Positions 25,180-34,900 of a stretch of 64,000 nucleotides of DNA are shown here, in pieces. The notes beneath the pieces are model-generated. The model was given only the letters and a program-made list of their open reading frames with translations. It was not told the DNA's origin and did no database searches. This DNA comes from Shewanella sp. 1CM18E (GTDB lineage: Bacteria > Pseudomonadota > Gammaproteobacteria > Enterobacterales > Shewanellaceae), in the NCBI RefSeq assembly GCF_023161665.1, contig NZ_JALNTW010000018.1, positions 1 to 64,000 of the forward strand, given 5' to 3'. Within the stretch, counting starts at the first letter, position 1, and each line of letters starts with the position of its first letter. The position numbers and the translations under genes were made by a program.

Positions 25180-26508
25180 TTAAAGCTTATTTTGATACAG
25201 CTCGATTCGACTACTTACCTTTTTCAAGTAATGCTTAGTCTCATCGTAAGGCAAATTAGTTAATAAATGTTGGTACACTTCATCAGGGCTCATTTTATTA
25301 ATAACTTTAGATGCCTTACGGATATTACGTGCACCATCAGCATTAAAGGCCTTTGCTACATTACCAGCTCCGGTATTGTATGCAGCAATCACACAATACA
25401 AACGACTCTCGTCATTTTCTATCGACTTTAAATAGCGCTTATTCAAGATATTTAGGTAGGCCGCACCGGTTTCAACATTAATATTTGGGGTATAAAGTTC
25501 ACCAGATGACATAGGCTCGCTTTTTTTCCTGACGATTTGATTAACGTCATAACCTGCTGTAGTCGGGACAATTTGCATTAGGCCATATGCAGGGATCGGC
25601 GATGTCGCTTTAGGGTCAAAGCTCGACTCTGAATGGATCACAGCCATAATAAGCGCCGATGAAACTTGCCATCTGTCACCCTCAGTTTGGGCAAAGTTGA
25701 CCACCGCATTAGCACGAGAACTCAAACCATTTTTAGCTAGTGCGACCTTATATTCGACTATTTTCTTTTCAGTTAATTGCGCTTTTTCTTGCTGGCGATG
25801 CTGCTCATAATCTTCAGCTACGTTCTCAAGTCTTTGCTTGGCACCAGCAAGGAGCTTTTTCTTTTTTTGTATAGAAACTTGCTCAATAAGATCAACTGAA
25901 AGGCTGTCATTTTTAGCGAGCTGCGCTTTATCAGATTCTTTATCAATTTCTGTTAATTGCGCTTTTGTTTGCTCAATAATAACCTGCTTAGCCTGCTTTT
26001 CATTCTCAGCAGAAAACTCAACCTCAATGACTTTTATCTGTGCTTGCGTTTGTGGCTGTGCACTTGAAAGAGCTTTTGCTGCTGTGGAATCACCTTTAAC
26101 AGCTAGCTGGTTAACCTGTTTAGTTACTTCAGCCTTAGCAGCTTCGTCAGATAAGTTTTTATCGACTAAAACAGAAATCGTAAGCTCACCCTTGTCATAA
26201 TCAATTACGCTTTTAAGGTTTTGTTCCGCAGAGTACTCAACATTTTTATGGGGCTGTGATACATCACCGACACCCCATTTTTGGATAATTTCGGCGCGGT
26301 ATTTATCAAAATCTTTGAGGTACTCAACGCGCCAGTGCTCATATTTAGCCATGTATGCGAACACAAAGTCTTGATACTCCTTTTCTGTTTGCTGTTCACT
26401 AAAACTGTTGTCCATTACTGCATCAATTTCTGCAAATCTACCAACAGCATTCGCCGATGGCATACTCAATAATAAGCAGGCCATTAAGCCTGTTAAACGA
26501 GTTTTCAT
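25180..26508 (-). CDS. MltC-like lytic murein transglycosylase with charged insert
   Basis: 442 residues. A signal peptide ends about SANA (21). Residues 35-115 resemble the MltC N-terminal domain (KYRAEIIQKWGVGDV, SVIDYDKGELTISV). A K/E/Q-rich region, probably coiled coil (about 120-265), has no counterpart in the 359-residue E. coli MltC. The SLT domain follows, with catalytic E294 in IHSESSFDP, then YGLMQIVPTTAG and CVIAAYNTGAGNVAKAF. These enzymes cleave peptidoglycan to 1,6-anhydromuramyl products. There is no good lipobox, unlike E. coli MltC, so it may be periplasmic. Last gene of a five-gene operon with three lipoproteins. Confidence 0.85.
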   Translation of the reverse strand: MKTRLTGLMACLLLSMPSANAVGRFAEIDAVMDNSFSEQQTEKEYQDFVFAYMAKYEHWRVEYLKDFDKYRAEIIQKWGVGDVSQPHKNVEYSAEQNLKSVIDYDKGELTISVLVDKNLSDEAAKAEVTKQVNQLAVKGDSTAAKALSSAQPQTQAQIKVIEVEFSAENEKQAKQVIIEQTKAQLTEIDKESDKAQLAKNDSLSVDLIEQVSIQKKKKLLAGAKQRLENVAEDYEQHRQQEKAQLTEKKIVEYKVALAKNGLSSRANAVVNFAQTEGDRWQVSSALIMAVIHSESSFDPKATSPIPAYGLMQIVPTTAGYDVNQIVRKKSEPMSSGELYTPNINVETGAAYLNILNKRYLKSIENDESRLYCVIAAYNTGAGNVAKAFNADGARNIRKASKVINKMSPDEVYQHLLTNLPYDETKHYLKKVSSRIELYQNKL

Positions 26509-26541
26509 TTTGAATCCCTTCTAATAGAAATAGACTAAGTT

Positions 26542-26561
26542 GGAGGGGAACTCCCCCCTCC
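26542..26561 (-). other. GC-rich hairpin inside the envelope operon
   Basis: GGAGGGG (26542-26548) pairs with CCCCTCC (26555-26561) in the 65-bp gap between the LPP20 lipoprotein gene and the transglycosylase gene. No T run follows on the minus strand, so it may stabilise or attenuate the message rather than stop it. Confidence 0.45.
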
Positions 26562-26573
26562 TTTAGCAAATCG

Positions 26574-27173
26574 TTACAGCTTTTGTAATGACGACAGTGC
26601 CGCGTCTAATTCTTCCGCCGCTTTTTTGCTATTAAACTTATTCCAAAGTTCTGGGTCCTTGTTACCCGCTGCTGCTACGACTTTGGCAATATTCTCATCG
26701 TAAGTGGCTTTATCCATGCCTACTAACGTATAAAGTCCGCCACCGGGGCTACGCTGAGTCACAATCACTTTGCTATTAGACAGAGTGCGACTAGTTACGT
26801 TTTTAATCACAGACTCAAGGTATTCATTTACCTCTTCCGATACTCCATCTGTAGATGATGAAGCAATATTAGCGGTTGTTGCTTGCTTAAATAGCGTATT
26901 AACATTGGTCTCAAATTGCTGTGCCAATCGAGCTCTTGCATCGTTGGTCGCCACATCACGCATAATGTTTAGTCCTGCTACACTCTTTTTGGCGTAACCA
27001 ACGGCGCCCATTTCAATGCCCGTGGGCATAACATCGCACACCCAACGCGGTGCTTCTGTTGTTGGTGCATCAGGGTAGAAACAATCAATTTGTTGTACAT
27101 CCTTGACGGTATCGTTGCTTTGACAACCGGCTAATACGGCGACTACGGCAGTTGCTACTAATACTTTTTTCAT
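26574..27173 (-). CDS. LPP20-family lipoprotein
   Basis: 199 residues with a clear lipoprotein signal peptide (VVAVLAGC, Cys16; the next residue Q favours the outer membrane). The body PRWVCDVMPTGIEMGAVGYAKKSVAGLNIMRDVATNDARARLAQQF resembles the LPP20/FlgP fold. The C-terminal half is helical. Function unknown; FlgP relatives build outer-membrane rings, but no flagellar gene is near. AAGGGA precedes the ATG. Fourth gene of the operon; it begins 9 bp after the preceding stop. Confidence 0.7.
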   Translation of the reverse strand: MKKVLVATAVVAVLAGCQSNDTVKDVQQIDCFYPDAPTTEAPRWVCDVMPTGIEMGAVGYAKKSVAGLNIMRDVATNDARARLAQQFETNVNTLFKQATTANIASSSTDGVSEEVNEYLESVIKNVTSRTLSNSKVIVTQRSPGGGLYTLVGMDKATYDENIAKVVAAAGNKDPELWNKFNSKKAAEELDAALSSLQKL

Positions 27174-27182
27174 TTTATTCCC

Positions 27183-28223
27183 TTAAAAGCTAAATGTTTC
27201 TGATAGTGATTCTGATGTTTTGTGACAAAGGCTTGCGAAAATAGACATGCTATTACAAGTATCTTCAAATTTTACCTTTACCGTATCTCCCCGTTTTACT
27301 AGTCCAGCCATATCGCTATCGATCATGACCCATGAGTGATTTGGCTTAATGCCGTGTTCAGCATTATTAATAACCTCACCTTCACCGTAGCCACGGGTTT
27401 CAACTTCAATCTCTCCGGCATAGTTAGTCACTTTTTCATGAGAAATAAAATCTACTTCCCACTCAGGCTCAACACCTTGATTGCTCCCCATATCAATACG
27501 AACCATAGTGCCTACATCGCATTGACGCATCTCGACAATACTGGCCCTCGGTGCGAGTAAATTTTTTAAATCGTCATTACGGGTAACTGAATATTTGGCT
27601 GCATTCGCAATCATGCTATTGATTTGATCTTGCGAGATTGGGCAACGCGAATTAGAAGTGTCATAAGAGTAAGTCGTATCTCCAGCGAACTCTATTTGAT
27701 CCATGGTGATCATGTCAGGAAGTGAAACAGCTCTGGTGCTCGCCTCGATTTTAGCCTCAAAGTGGCACGCAGGAGCAACCCTAACTCTCTTATCTTCAAT
27801 AGGGTCATAAGCAACATGGGCGCCTTTAAATTCACGCGAGAAATGCGCTACACCAATATCGGTAAAAATAGCAAAATCAGCAATAGGAACACCTTCACTA
27901 CTATATCGACCGCTTGCCTCAGCAATTTCTAATTCTGGTTTCAGCTTTTTAGCTAAACTTCGATCCACAATTTGCGAACCTGTTTTATTAATCTGCTTTC
28001 TCAATGATTGATCGAATGAGGCGGTAATACTTTTCGCTGTCGATGTATCCACTTTTAAGTCTGGTTCAAAAATAACGACCTTAGTGCTCGCTGTTCCTTT
28101 CACCATGTGACTACTATCTGGCAGCTCTATTCGCGAAGACGCGGAACAGACATTTGGCCCAGTGCTATTACATCCCGTGACAGCTGTGAGCATTGCTAGC
28201 GTTATAAAAGATTTTTTTAACAT
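27183..28223 (-). CDS. lipoprotein with CsgG/FlgO-like fold (tentative)
   Basis: 346 residues from the ATG at 28223 (an ATG four codons upstream lacks a ribosome site). Lipobox AVTGC. Residues about 35-130 show the order of CsgG/FlgO-like proteins: a beta strand (KVVIFEP), a helix with SITASFDQSLRKQI, then GSQIVDRSLAKKLKPELE and a central IADFAIFTDIGVAHF strand. The C-terminal part (MVRIDMGSNQGVEPEWEVDF, NHSWVMIDSDMAGLVKRGDTVKVKFE) resembles the small beta domain of FlgT-like proteins. This reading is by eye and needs a profile search. Third gene of the operon. Confidence 0.55.
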   Translation of the reverse strand: MLKKSFITLAMLTAVTGCNSTGPNVCSASSRIELPDSSHMVKGTASTKVVIFEPDLKVDTSTAKSITASFDQSLRKQINKTGSQIVDRSLAKKLKPELEIAEASGRYSSEGVPIADFAIFTDIGVAHFSREFKGAHVAYDPIEDKRVRVAPACHFEAKIEASTRAVSLPDMITMDQIEFAGDTTYSYDTSNSRCPISQDQINSMIANAAKYSVTRNDDLKNLLAPRASIVEMRQCDVGTMVRIDMGSNQGVEPEWEVDFISHEKVTNYAGEIEVETRGYGEGEVINNAEHGIKPNHSWVMIDSDMAGLVKRGDTVKVKFEDTCNSMSIFASLCHKTSESLSETFSF

Positions 28224-28253
28224 ACCAATATCCATATATTGTTAGAAAAATAT

Positions 28254-29228
28254 TTAAAGCCCTAAGGCTCCCCAAAAATTCTGTGCTTTTAACTTGGCAG
28301 AGAAATGACGTGACGCGCCTTCATCAGCACGTTCAAAGCTGGTTACTGAGTTAGCGTTGGCAATAATCTCATTGCTGGCGATAACTAGTTGCTGTTGATT
28401 TTTAACGGTAATATTTACCTGAACCGTAGAAATGTAGATGTCAGCGACATAATTTTTGCGCCAATCACTATCAAGCACTAACTCATGACTGTGAGCCTCA
28501 CCACCATGCTTAACAACACTGATTTTATTCTGGTTCAAATAGTGGGTAACTGCTTCACTCATCCACTTATCACTAGGCTCAGCCAAGACCGCAACTTTCA
28601 AACCTGAATGAACATCGACAACTTTTGCTTTAAGCGCGGGAATAACGTTAGCTGTCACCTTCTGCTTTTCAGCGGGAGACAGTGCATAAAGCATTGATTG
28701 ACGGCTGGCCATTTTAGCTTCGAGCTCTGCTGTATTATTGTTTTTTAGCCACCACACTAGTGGATCGGTTTGCGCTAATCTGTCTAACTCAAATTGAGCT
28801 GCAGCATTGTACTGTGCAATATCGGCACGTAGTTGAGACTTAATCGTTGCCTTATTAACACTGGCTTCAACATAAAAAGTATCGCCACTTTGCTCGGCTT
28901 TAGTGAAGCTCACACCACTTAATATAAGAGCTGAGGTTTGGGTGTTAACGCTAAAATCATTTAACTGCTGATAATGCTCTCGACCATTAATGTCATTGGC
29001 AATATTTCGGCTCAAGCCAGTCGATTGAACCTGAGTCCATAATTGTTGGTTAACCGCACTTATAGCTTTTTGCTTTGCGTTTTCAAGACTTGAACCTTGC
29101 CCTACCGCCACCAATTGTGTTTCATTCGCCGCTATAGGGTTAAGATACCAATTAGGTACTTTGGCAGTTGTCTGGCAACCAGATAGTAATGCCCAACCTA
29201 AAAACAAGCTGGTAAGTTTTAAGTGCAT
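28254..29228 (-). CDS. LPP20-family lipoprotein with extended C-terminus
   Basis: 324 residues. Lipobox LLSGC at Cys18. VPNWYLNPIAANETQLVAVGQGSSLENAKQKAISAVNQQLW is typical of LPP20 lipoproteins (a P-x-W-Y start and a G-x-G-x-S-x(3)-A-x(3)-A helix). A second alpha/beta domain follows about residue 180, with LKVAVLAEPSDKWMSEAVTHYL and a final beta-rich part. AAGGAC precedes the ATG. Probably anchored in the outer membrane facing the periplasm. Second gene of the operon; substrate or partner unknown. Confidence 0.7.
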   Translation of the reverse strand: MHLKLTSLFLGWALLSGCQTTAKVPNWYLNPIAANETQLVAVGQGSSLENAKQKAISAVNQQLWTQVQSTGLSRNIANDINGREHYQQLNDFSVNTQTSALILSGVSFTKAEQSGDTFYVEASVNKATIKSQLRADIAQYNAAAQFELDRLAQTDPLVWWLKNNNTAELEAKMASRQSMLYALSPAEKQKVTANVIPALKAKVVDVHSGLKVAVLAEPSDKWMSEAVTHYLNQNKISVVKHGGEAHSHELVLDSDWRKNYVADIYISTVQVNITVKNQQQLVIASNEIIANANSVTSFERADEGASRHFSAKLKAQNFWGALGL

Positions 29229-29260
29229 ACTTCGTCCTTGAAATAGTTAATTCTTAAAGG

Positions 29261-30010
29261 TTATTGGCTCTTCAATAGCGTCTTATATTCAAAGTGAGTT
29301 AACAGGGCTTCAATCATCACTTGGGGAGCCAACTCTGTAACTGCAAAATAGTTAGGTTCAAGTTTACGACTTGCCTCTAAAGCTCTACTAATATCATCAA
29401 CGCCTCTATCAAGCTGCGCATTTAACTGAGCAATTGCCGCTACATCTTGGCTGCTTAAACTTCCATAATTAACCGCACCAAGTATTAAGCTGTAAAACAT
29501 AACGCTTTTACCTAGGTCATGTGCTTCAGCATAATATTCAAGATTATTCGCATCAGAAAAGTAGCTATCTACTCCCAAAAAGTAAGACGCTAAATTATCG
29601 GAAAGGAGTGTTTGATTGAGGTATGGAATGGCCGCTTGAAAATCAGGTTTTAAACCCACAATGGCGTATCCTGATAAACGTTGATCTTTTATCGCCAAAG
29701 TTAATTGATATTTAGGATGACCATAATAAAAAAAATAGACGTCAGAATCTAAAGACGAACGCTTCGATACATGTGGAGTACCAAACAAACTCGTCACGTA
29801 GGCTTTGGTTTGGCCCACATGCAAATGCGAAATTTGCTTGTATTCAATATCATTAGTCCAGTGTGCAACAAAAGATTCATACGCAGAATTGACTGCTTCT
29901 TTCGTATCATTCCATTGCCCGACCCATAACATCACAGCGACAGCAGTGAGTGCGATACTTTGGAGTTTACCCCAAAAACCGATCCTAGCCGTCTGTTCAC
30001 GACCTTCCAT
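29261..30010 (-). CDS. unknown protein with one N-terminal membrane segment (ETEC_3214-like, tentative)
   Basis: 249 residues. One hydrophobic segment (about 17-33, SIALTAVAVMLWVGQW) after a basic-ended N-terminus, then a soluble, probably periplasmic part. HVGQTKAYVTSLFGTPHVSKR followed by DVYFFYYGHPKYQLTLAIKD resembles small SmpA/OmlA-type or ETEC_3214-type folds. The C-terminal 100 residues are helical. I do not recognise a function. It is the first gene of the leftward operon of lipoproteins and transglycosylase, so a role in assembling that envelope set is plausible. Confidence 0.5.
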   Translation of the reverse strand: MEGREQTARIGFWGKLQSIALTAVAVMLWVGQWNDTKEAVNSAYESFVAHWTNDIEYKQISHLHVGQTKAYVTSLFGTPHVSKRSSLDSDVYFFYYGHPKYQLTLAIKDQRLSGYAIVGLKPDFQAAIPYLNQTLLSDNLASYFLGVDSYFSDANNLEYYAEAHDLGKSVMFYSLILGAVNYGSLSSQDVAAIAQLNAQLDRGVDDISRALEASRKLEPNYFAVTELAPQVMIEALLTHFEYKTLLKSQ

Positions 30011-30246
30011 GTCAACTCAAATTCCCTTTAAGTCAAAAGTATAAAAACACATCAATGTTAACTAATTTAGTAACATATCACAATTGGACCAATTGTTTCG
30101 AAATTATTCCCTAATCCGAAACGAGTAAAAATATTTAAAGTAATAATGTCTGCTTTATAACTCGGGATATATCACGGTATAACCAGTTTGCTTGTGAAAA
30201 GATCACTATAATTCAGATTAGCTTTTTATACGGAACACGTTAAGTC

Positions 30247-30714
30247 ATGACTCCAGCAATAGACCTACTTGTAAAAAACAAGATTTCCCATCAAGTACAT
30301 GAGTATCAACATGACCCATCTTGCCAAGCTTATGGTTTAGAGGCGGCGGAAAAAATAGGTGTTGCACCTGAGTTGGTATTTAAAACCTTAGTCGTGAAAC
30401 TTGATGGTAAGCAACTCGCAGTCGCGATTATTCCTGTAGCAGAAAAGCTCAGTATGAAATTAATCGCAAAAGCAGCCAAAGCTAAAAAGGCAGTTATGGC
30501 AGAAGCAATTGAAGTTCAACGCAGCTCAGGTTATGTACTTGGTGGCGTTAGTCCATTAGGACAAAAGAAATTGCTAACAACGGTTATCGATCAGTCTGCT
30601 AGCCAACTGGATAAGATGTTTATTAGCGGTGGACGCAGAGGGCTTGATCTCGAGCTTGCGCCAGAAGATCTTAAACAACAACTAAAAGCGCAGTTTGCCC
30701 CGCTAACAGCTTAA
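30247..30714 (+). CDS. ybaK: Cys-tRNA(Pro)/Cys-tRNA(Cys) deacylase YbaK
   Basis: Hydrolyses Cys-tRNAPro that arises by mischarging by ProRS. 155 residues (E. coli 159). MTPAIDLLVKNKISHQVHEYQHDP, VFKTLVVKLDGKQLAVAI, the conserved lysine region and GGVSPLGQKK / ISGGRRGLDLEL match YbaK closely. Cytoplasmic, acting in complex with ProRS and tRNA. It is divergent from the envelope operon. A 32-bp perfect palindrome containing a parS site begins 6 bp after its stop codon. Confidence 0.93.
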   Translation: MTPAIDLLVKNKISHQVHEYQHDPSCQAYGLEAAEKIGVAPELVFKTLVVKLDGKQLAVAIIPVAEKLSMKLIAKAAKAKKAVMAEAIEVQRSSGYVLGGVSPLGQKKLLTTVIDQSASQLDKMFISGGRRGLDLELAPEDLKQQLKAQFAPLTA

Positions 30715-30719
30715 GTGAC

Positions 30720-30751
30720 TTTGAGTATGTTCCACGTGGAACATACTCAAA
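30720..30751. repeat. 32-bp perfect palindrome containing a parS site
   Basis: A perfect inverted repeat centred at 30735/30736: the 16-bp parS TGTTCCACGTGGAACA (30728-30743) is flanked on both sides by 8 further complementary bases. In RNA it would form a long hairpin right after ybaK, but no T run follows. The parS core is the ParB loading site; ParB is encoded at 59210. Confidence 0.9.
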
Positions 30752-30853
30752 ACTGAAATGATGCCAGCTCACAAATTAGTAGCTGCCGCTTGGATAAACC
30801 TAAGCGCTGGAGTAATATTAGCCACTTCTGTTTAATCGTTCGGCTGAGGAAAT

Positions 30854-31099
30854 ATGAACGACCTATTTAACGCTGCACAACACCAACTCGACGCTTTAGG
30901 CTTAAGATGCCCAGAGCCTGTGATGATGGTACGCAAATCAGTAAGACGCATGAACGACGGCGAAACTTTACTTATCATTGCTGACGACCCAGCGACTACA
31001 CGTGACATTCCAAGCTTTTGTGAGTTTATGGATCACACTTTAGTTGCCAGCCAAACAGAATCTACACCTTATCAATACTTGATAAAGAAAGGTCTATAG
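30854..31099 (+). CDS. tusA: sulfurtransferase TusA
   Basis: Carries persulfide sulfur from IscS to TusD in 2-thiouridine synthesis at the tRNA wobble base. 81 residues, as in E. coli. Active C19 lies in LDALGLRCPEPVMMVRK; IADDPATTRDIPSFCEFM is the second signature. Cytoplasmic. GAGGAAAT precedes the ATG. Followed after 39 bp by a MOSC-domain gene, another sulfur-carrier family. Confidence 0.95.
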   Translation: MNDLFNAAQHQLDALGLRCPEPVMMVRKSVRRMNDGETLLIIADDPATTRDIPSFCEFMDHTLVASQTESTPYQYLIKKGL

Positions 31100-31138
31100 T
31101 CACCACTAATTCATCTTAAATAGATAAAAGGAATTATC

Positions 31139-31576
31139 ATGGCTTCATTAATTGGTATTGCATTTAAAACTGAAAAACGCGGTCAAATGATTACGGCTGA
31201 ACAAGCTCAAGTGACTCAAGCCAAAGGTGTTGAAAACGACATCTTTGGTCGTCCGGGTAAGCGTCAGGTTACTGTGATGTCGACTCAGCAATGGCAAATA
31301 GCTTGTAACGAAGTAGGAAAAACCTTGCCTTGGTTTACGCGTAGAGCCAACCTACTGATTGACGGCTTACGTTTTAGCGCTAGCGATGTTGGTAAGCAAC
31401 TAACAATTGGTGAGCTGTTACTTGAGATAACCGGTGAAACTGATCCATGTAAAAAAATGGAGCAAGCTTATCCCGGTTTAGAAGCCGCTCTATTACCTGA
31501 TTGGCGCGGCGGTGTAACTTGCCGAGTTCTGAACGACGCTAATATTCAAATTAACGATCCTGTCGATTTAGCTTAA
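31139..31576 (+). CDS. MOSC-domain protein
   Basis: 145 residues with the MOSC beta-barrel: GRPGKRQVTVMSTQQW, RRANLLIDGLRF, IGELLLEITGETDPCKKMEQAYPGL and WRGGVTCRVL. The conserved cysteine in TDPCKKME is the family's likely sulfur or molybdenum-cofactor contact. Small stand-alone MOSC proteins have no firm function. AAAGGAAT precedes the ATG. Co-directional with tusA, which also handles sulfur, so a link in sulfur trafficking is possible but unproven. Confidence 0.85.
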   Translation: MASLIGIAFKTEKRGQMITAEQAQVTQAKGVENDIFGRPGKRQVTVMSTQQWQIACNEVGKTLPWFTRRANLLIDGLRFSASDVGKQLTIGELLLEITGETDPCKKMEQAYPGLEAALLPDWRGGVTCRVLNDANIQINDPVDLA

Positions 31577-31992
31577 GTTTACTAGCTACCCAGGTCAATC
31601 AAACAGGCTTGTATCTTATCGATACAGCCTAATGCTGATATCTAAACTTCAACTTAGCTTTATAAAACGATATTCATATCCAATTAGTTTTCACCTCGCA
31701 CCGTTAGCAATTCAACATACTCCCTGTGATTACAAAAACCTCATATCGATTGGCAAGCTAATCATAACGAAATAGAAAATCTAGCAGCCTTCATACAGCG
31801 CTAGAACCATTATTACCCTCTTCATTAACTATATTGAGCTTAACTAATTGAAACAGAATTTTTGTTTTACTGTTAAGTAATTTGTGCGATAACTGTTGCA
31901 CAAATTAATCTTTATTTAAGCGCTAACACTAACAATCAATAAATTGATTTAAAAACTACTCCTTTAAAACGATAACAATAATTAGGATTATC
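31577..31992. other. 416-bp non-coding gap before the amidohydrolase gene
   Basis: A+T-rich. It holds a bulged hairpin (31605-31630) just after the MOSC gene, without a T run, and a 10-bp inverted repeat (31878-31907). No ORF with support and no RNA gene were recognised. Confidence 0.6.
31878..31907. promoter_or_regulatory. candidate operator upstream of the amidohydrolase
   Basis: TAATTTGTGC (31878-31887) and GCACAAATTA (31898-31907) form perfect 10-bp arms around 10 bases, 86 bp before the start codon. Size and spacing suit a dimeric regulator. The regulator is unknown. Confidence 0.4.
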
Positions 31993-34900
31993 ATGCTAAA
32001 GAACAAACTTACTCCCCTATATGCCGCTATTGCATTGAGCTTTAGTGTTCCAACCATGGCAGAAGAAGATAATCAATCTTGGCAAGTTAATGCGCCAGCA
32101 AACGCTCCATTAGAACAAGTAAAAATCGAAGTTAATGAAGGTACTTGGATGAACGTCAGTGTTAGCCCGAATGGCAAACATGTGGTGTTCGATCTACTTG
32201 GTGATATCTATCAAATACCAATTGATGGCGGAGAAGCTAAACCGTTAGCTAAAGGCATTGCATGGCAGATGCAACCTGTCTATAGCCCTGATGGAAAGTA
32301 CATCGCCTTCACCTCTGATGAAGATGGTGGTGACAATATTTGGATTATGGAAGCTGACGGTAGCAACCCTCGTCCAGTCACCGAAGAAACATTTCGCTTA
32401 TTGAACAGTCCAGCCTGGAGTCCGGATGGACAATACCTGGTAGCGCGTAAACACTTTACAGGTAGTCGTAGCCTAGGTGCCGGTGAAGTATGGATGTATC
32501 ACGTTGCCGGTGGTGACGGTGTAAAACTTACCGAGCGGCCAAATGAGCAAAAAGATTTAGGTGAACCCGCTTACTCGCCAGATGGCCGTTATATCTACTT
32601 TAGCCAAGATGCGACGCCGGGTAAGACATTCCACTATTCAAAAGATTCGGTAAAAGGTATCTATAAGATCAAGCGTTACGATACCCAAACAGGTGATATA
32701 GAAGTATTGATCCAGGGTACTGGTGGCGCGATTCGACCAACTCCAAGTCCAGATGGAAACAAGCTTGCCTACATTAAGCGTGATGGCTTTCAATCTTCCC
32801 TATATCTACTCGATTTAAAGTCTGGTGAAACAGAAAAACTATACGATGAACTAGACCGAGACATGCAAGAAACCTGGGCGATTCATGGAGTTTATCCAAC
32901 CATGAGTTGGACCGCCGATAATGATGAAATCCTGTTTTGGGCAAACGGTAAGATCAATAAGCTTGATGTTGAGTCTAAGTCGGTTGAGCAAATTCCATTT
33001 ACGGTTAAGACTGAGCGAGCGGTTCAGCCTGCAGTTCGCTTCACTCAAGATCTCGATAAAGACGTGTTCGACGTAAAGATGCTGCGTATGGCGCAAGTGT
33101 CTCCTGATGGTAAAAAAGTGGCCTTTGAAGCCTTAGGCAAAATCTGGGTTAAGAGCTTACCCGATGGCAAAATGTCACGCCTTACCAAACTAGATAGCGA
33201 CTTACGTGAACTGTTCCCACAATGGTCACGCGATGGCAAACGCGTTGTATTCACAACTTGGGATGACCAAGAACAAGGTACCGTGAGTTTAGCGACAGTA
33301 CGTAATAAACGGGTAAAAGTACTAACCGATGAGCCAGGTAAATATGTAGAACCGACCTTCTCACCAGACGGTGAAACCATCGTTTATCGTAAGGCTAAAG
33401 GCGGCTATATCACGCCACGCACTTGGTCACAGGAAACCGGTCTTTACCAAGTCGATATTGATGGTGATAAAAATACCAAGATCACCTCTGCAGGATACCA
33501 ACCTCAATTTGGTGCCAATAATGACCGCGTCTACTTTATGGAAAGTGGTGAGACACCACAGCTAGCCTCTATTGGCCTCAATGGCTTTGAAAAGCGCGTG
33601 CACTACACTAGCAAACATGCCACTGAATTCAGAGTATCACCTGACGGTAAACAACTTGCCTTTGCTGAACGCTTCAAGGTATTTGTCACACCATTTGCTA
33701 AGCATGGCGAAACCATTCAAATTGGCCCTAAGGCCAGCAACCTACCCGTTGAGCAATTAAGTGTCCGTGCCGGTGAAAGCATTAGCTGGAATACCGATAG
33801 CGACCAACTTTATTGGACCCTTGGTCCTGAGCTTTATCAAGTCAATGTAGATACCCAGTATCAAACTGCTGCAGACGACAAATCTAAACCGACAATTACT
33901 AATCTTGGCTTCAGTCAAAAAGCTGATGTTCCACGTGGAACAATTGCTTTTGTTGGCGGCAATATCATCACCATGGAAAACGACCAAGTCATCGAAAATG
34001 GTACTGTAATAGTTAAAAACAATCACATTGTCAGTGTCGGTTCATCATCAGTAATTGATATTCCAAGTGATGCTAAGGTCATCGACATTAAGGGCAAAAC
34101 GTTAATGCCAGGCTTGTTTGATGCTCACGCTCATGGCGCTCAAGGTGAAAGCGAGATTATCCCACAACAAAACTGGGAGATGTATTCGAACCTATCTTTA
34201 GGTGTTACCGCAATTCACGATCCATCAAATGACACTACTGAGATTTTCGCAGCAGCCGAGCAACAGAAAGCCGGTAACATTGCTGGTCCGCGTATCTTCT
34301 CAACCGGTACGATTTTATATGGCGCAAATGCTCCAGGCTATACCTCGCATATCGACTCACTTGATGATGCTAAATTCCATTTGGAACGACTAAAGAAAGT
34401 CGGTGCGTTCAGTGTTAAGAGTTATAACCAACCACGCCGTAATCAACGCCAACAAGTTATTGCCGCAGCGCGCGAACTTGAAATGATGGTAGTGCCTGAA
34501 GGCGGTAGCTTACTGCAGCATAACCTCAGCATGATTGCCGATGGTCATACTGGCATAGAACACTCACTACCCGCTGCCAGTATCTATGACGATATTAAGC
34601 AGTTCTGGGGCCAAACTGAAGTTGGCTACACCCCAACGTTAGTTGTTGCCTACGGCGGCATTTGGGGTGAAAACTACTGGTACGATAAAACCGATGTTTG
34701 GGCTCACCCTCGTCTATCTATGTATGTCCCGTCTGATATCTTAAATGCTCGCTCAATGCGTCGACCTACCGCACCAGATGAACATTACAACCACTTTAAC
34801 GTAGCTCGTGTAGCTAATGAACTAAATGCAGTGGGTGTAAAAGCTAATATAGGTGCCCATGGTCAACGTGAAGGTTTGGCTGCCCATTGGGAGATTTGGA

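Noticed and set aside
25180..30010. Curli or flagellar gene cluster
   Set aside because: No csgA/B, csgE/F, flagellin or basal-body genes are present; the likeness is only at the fold level for single proteins.
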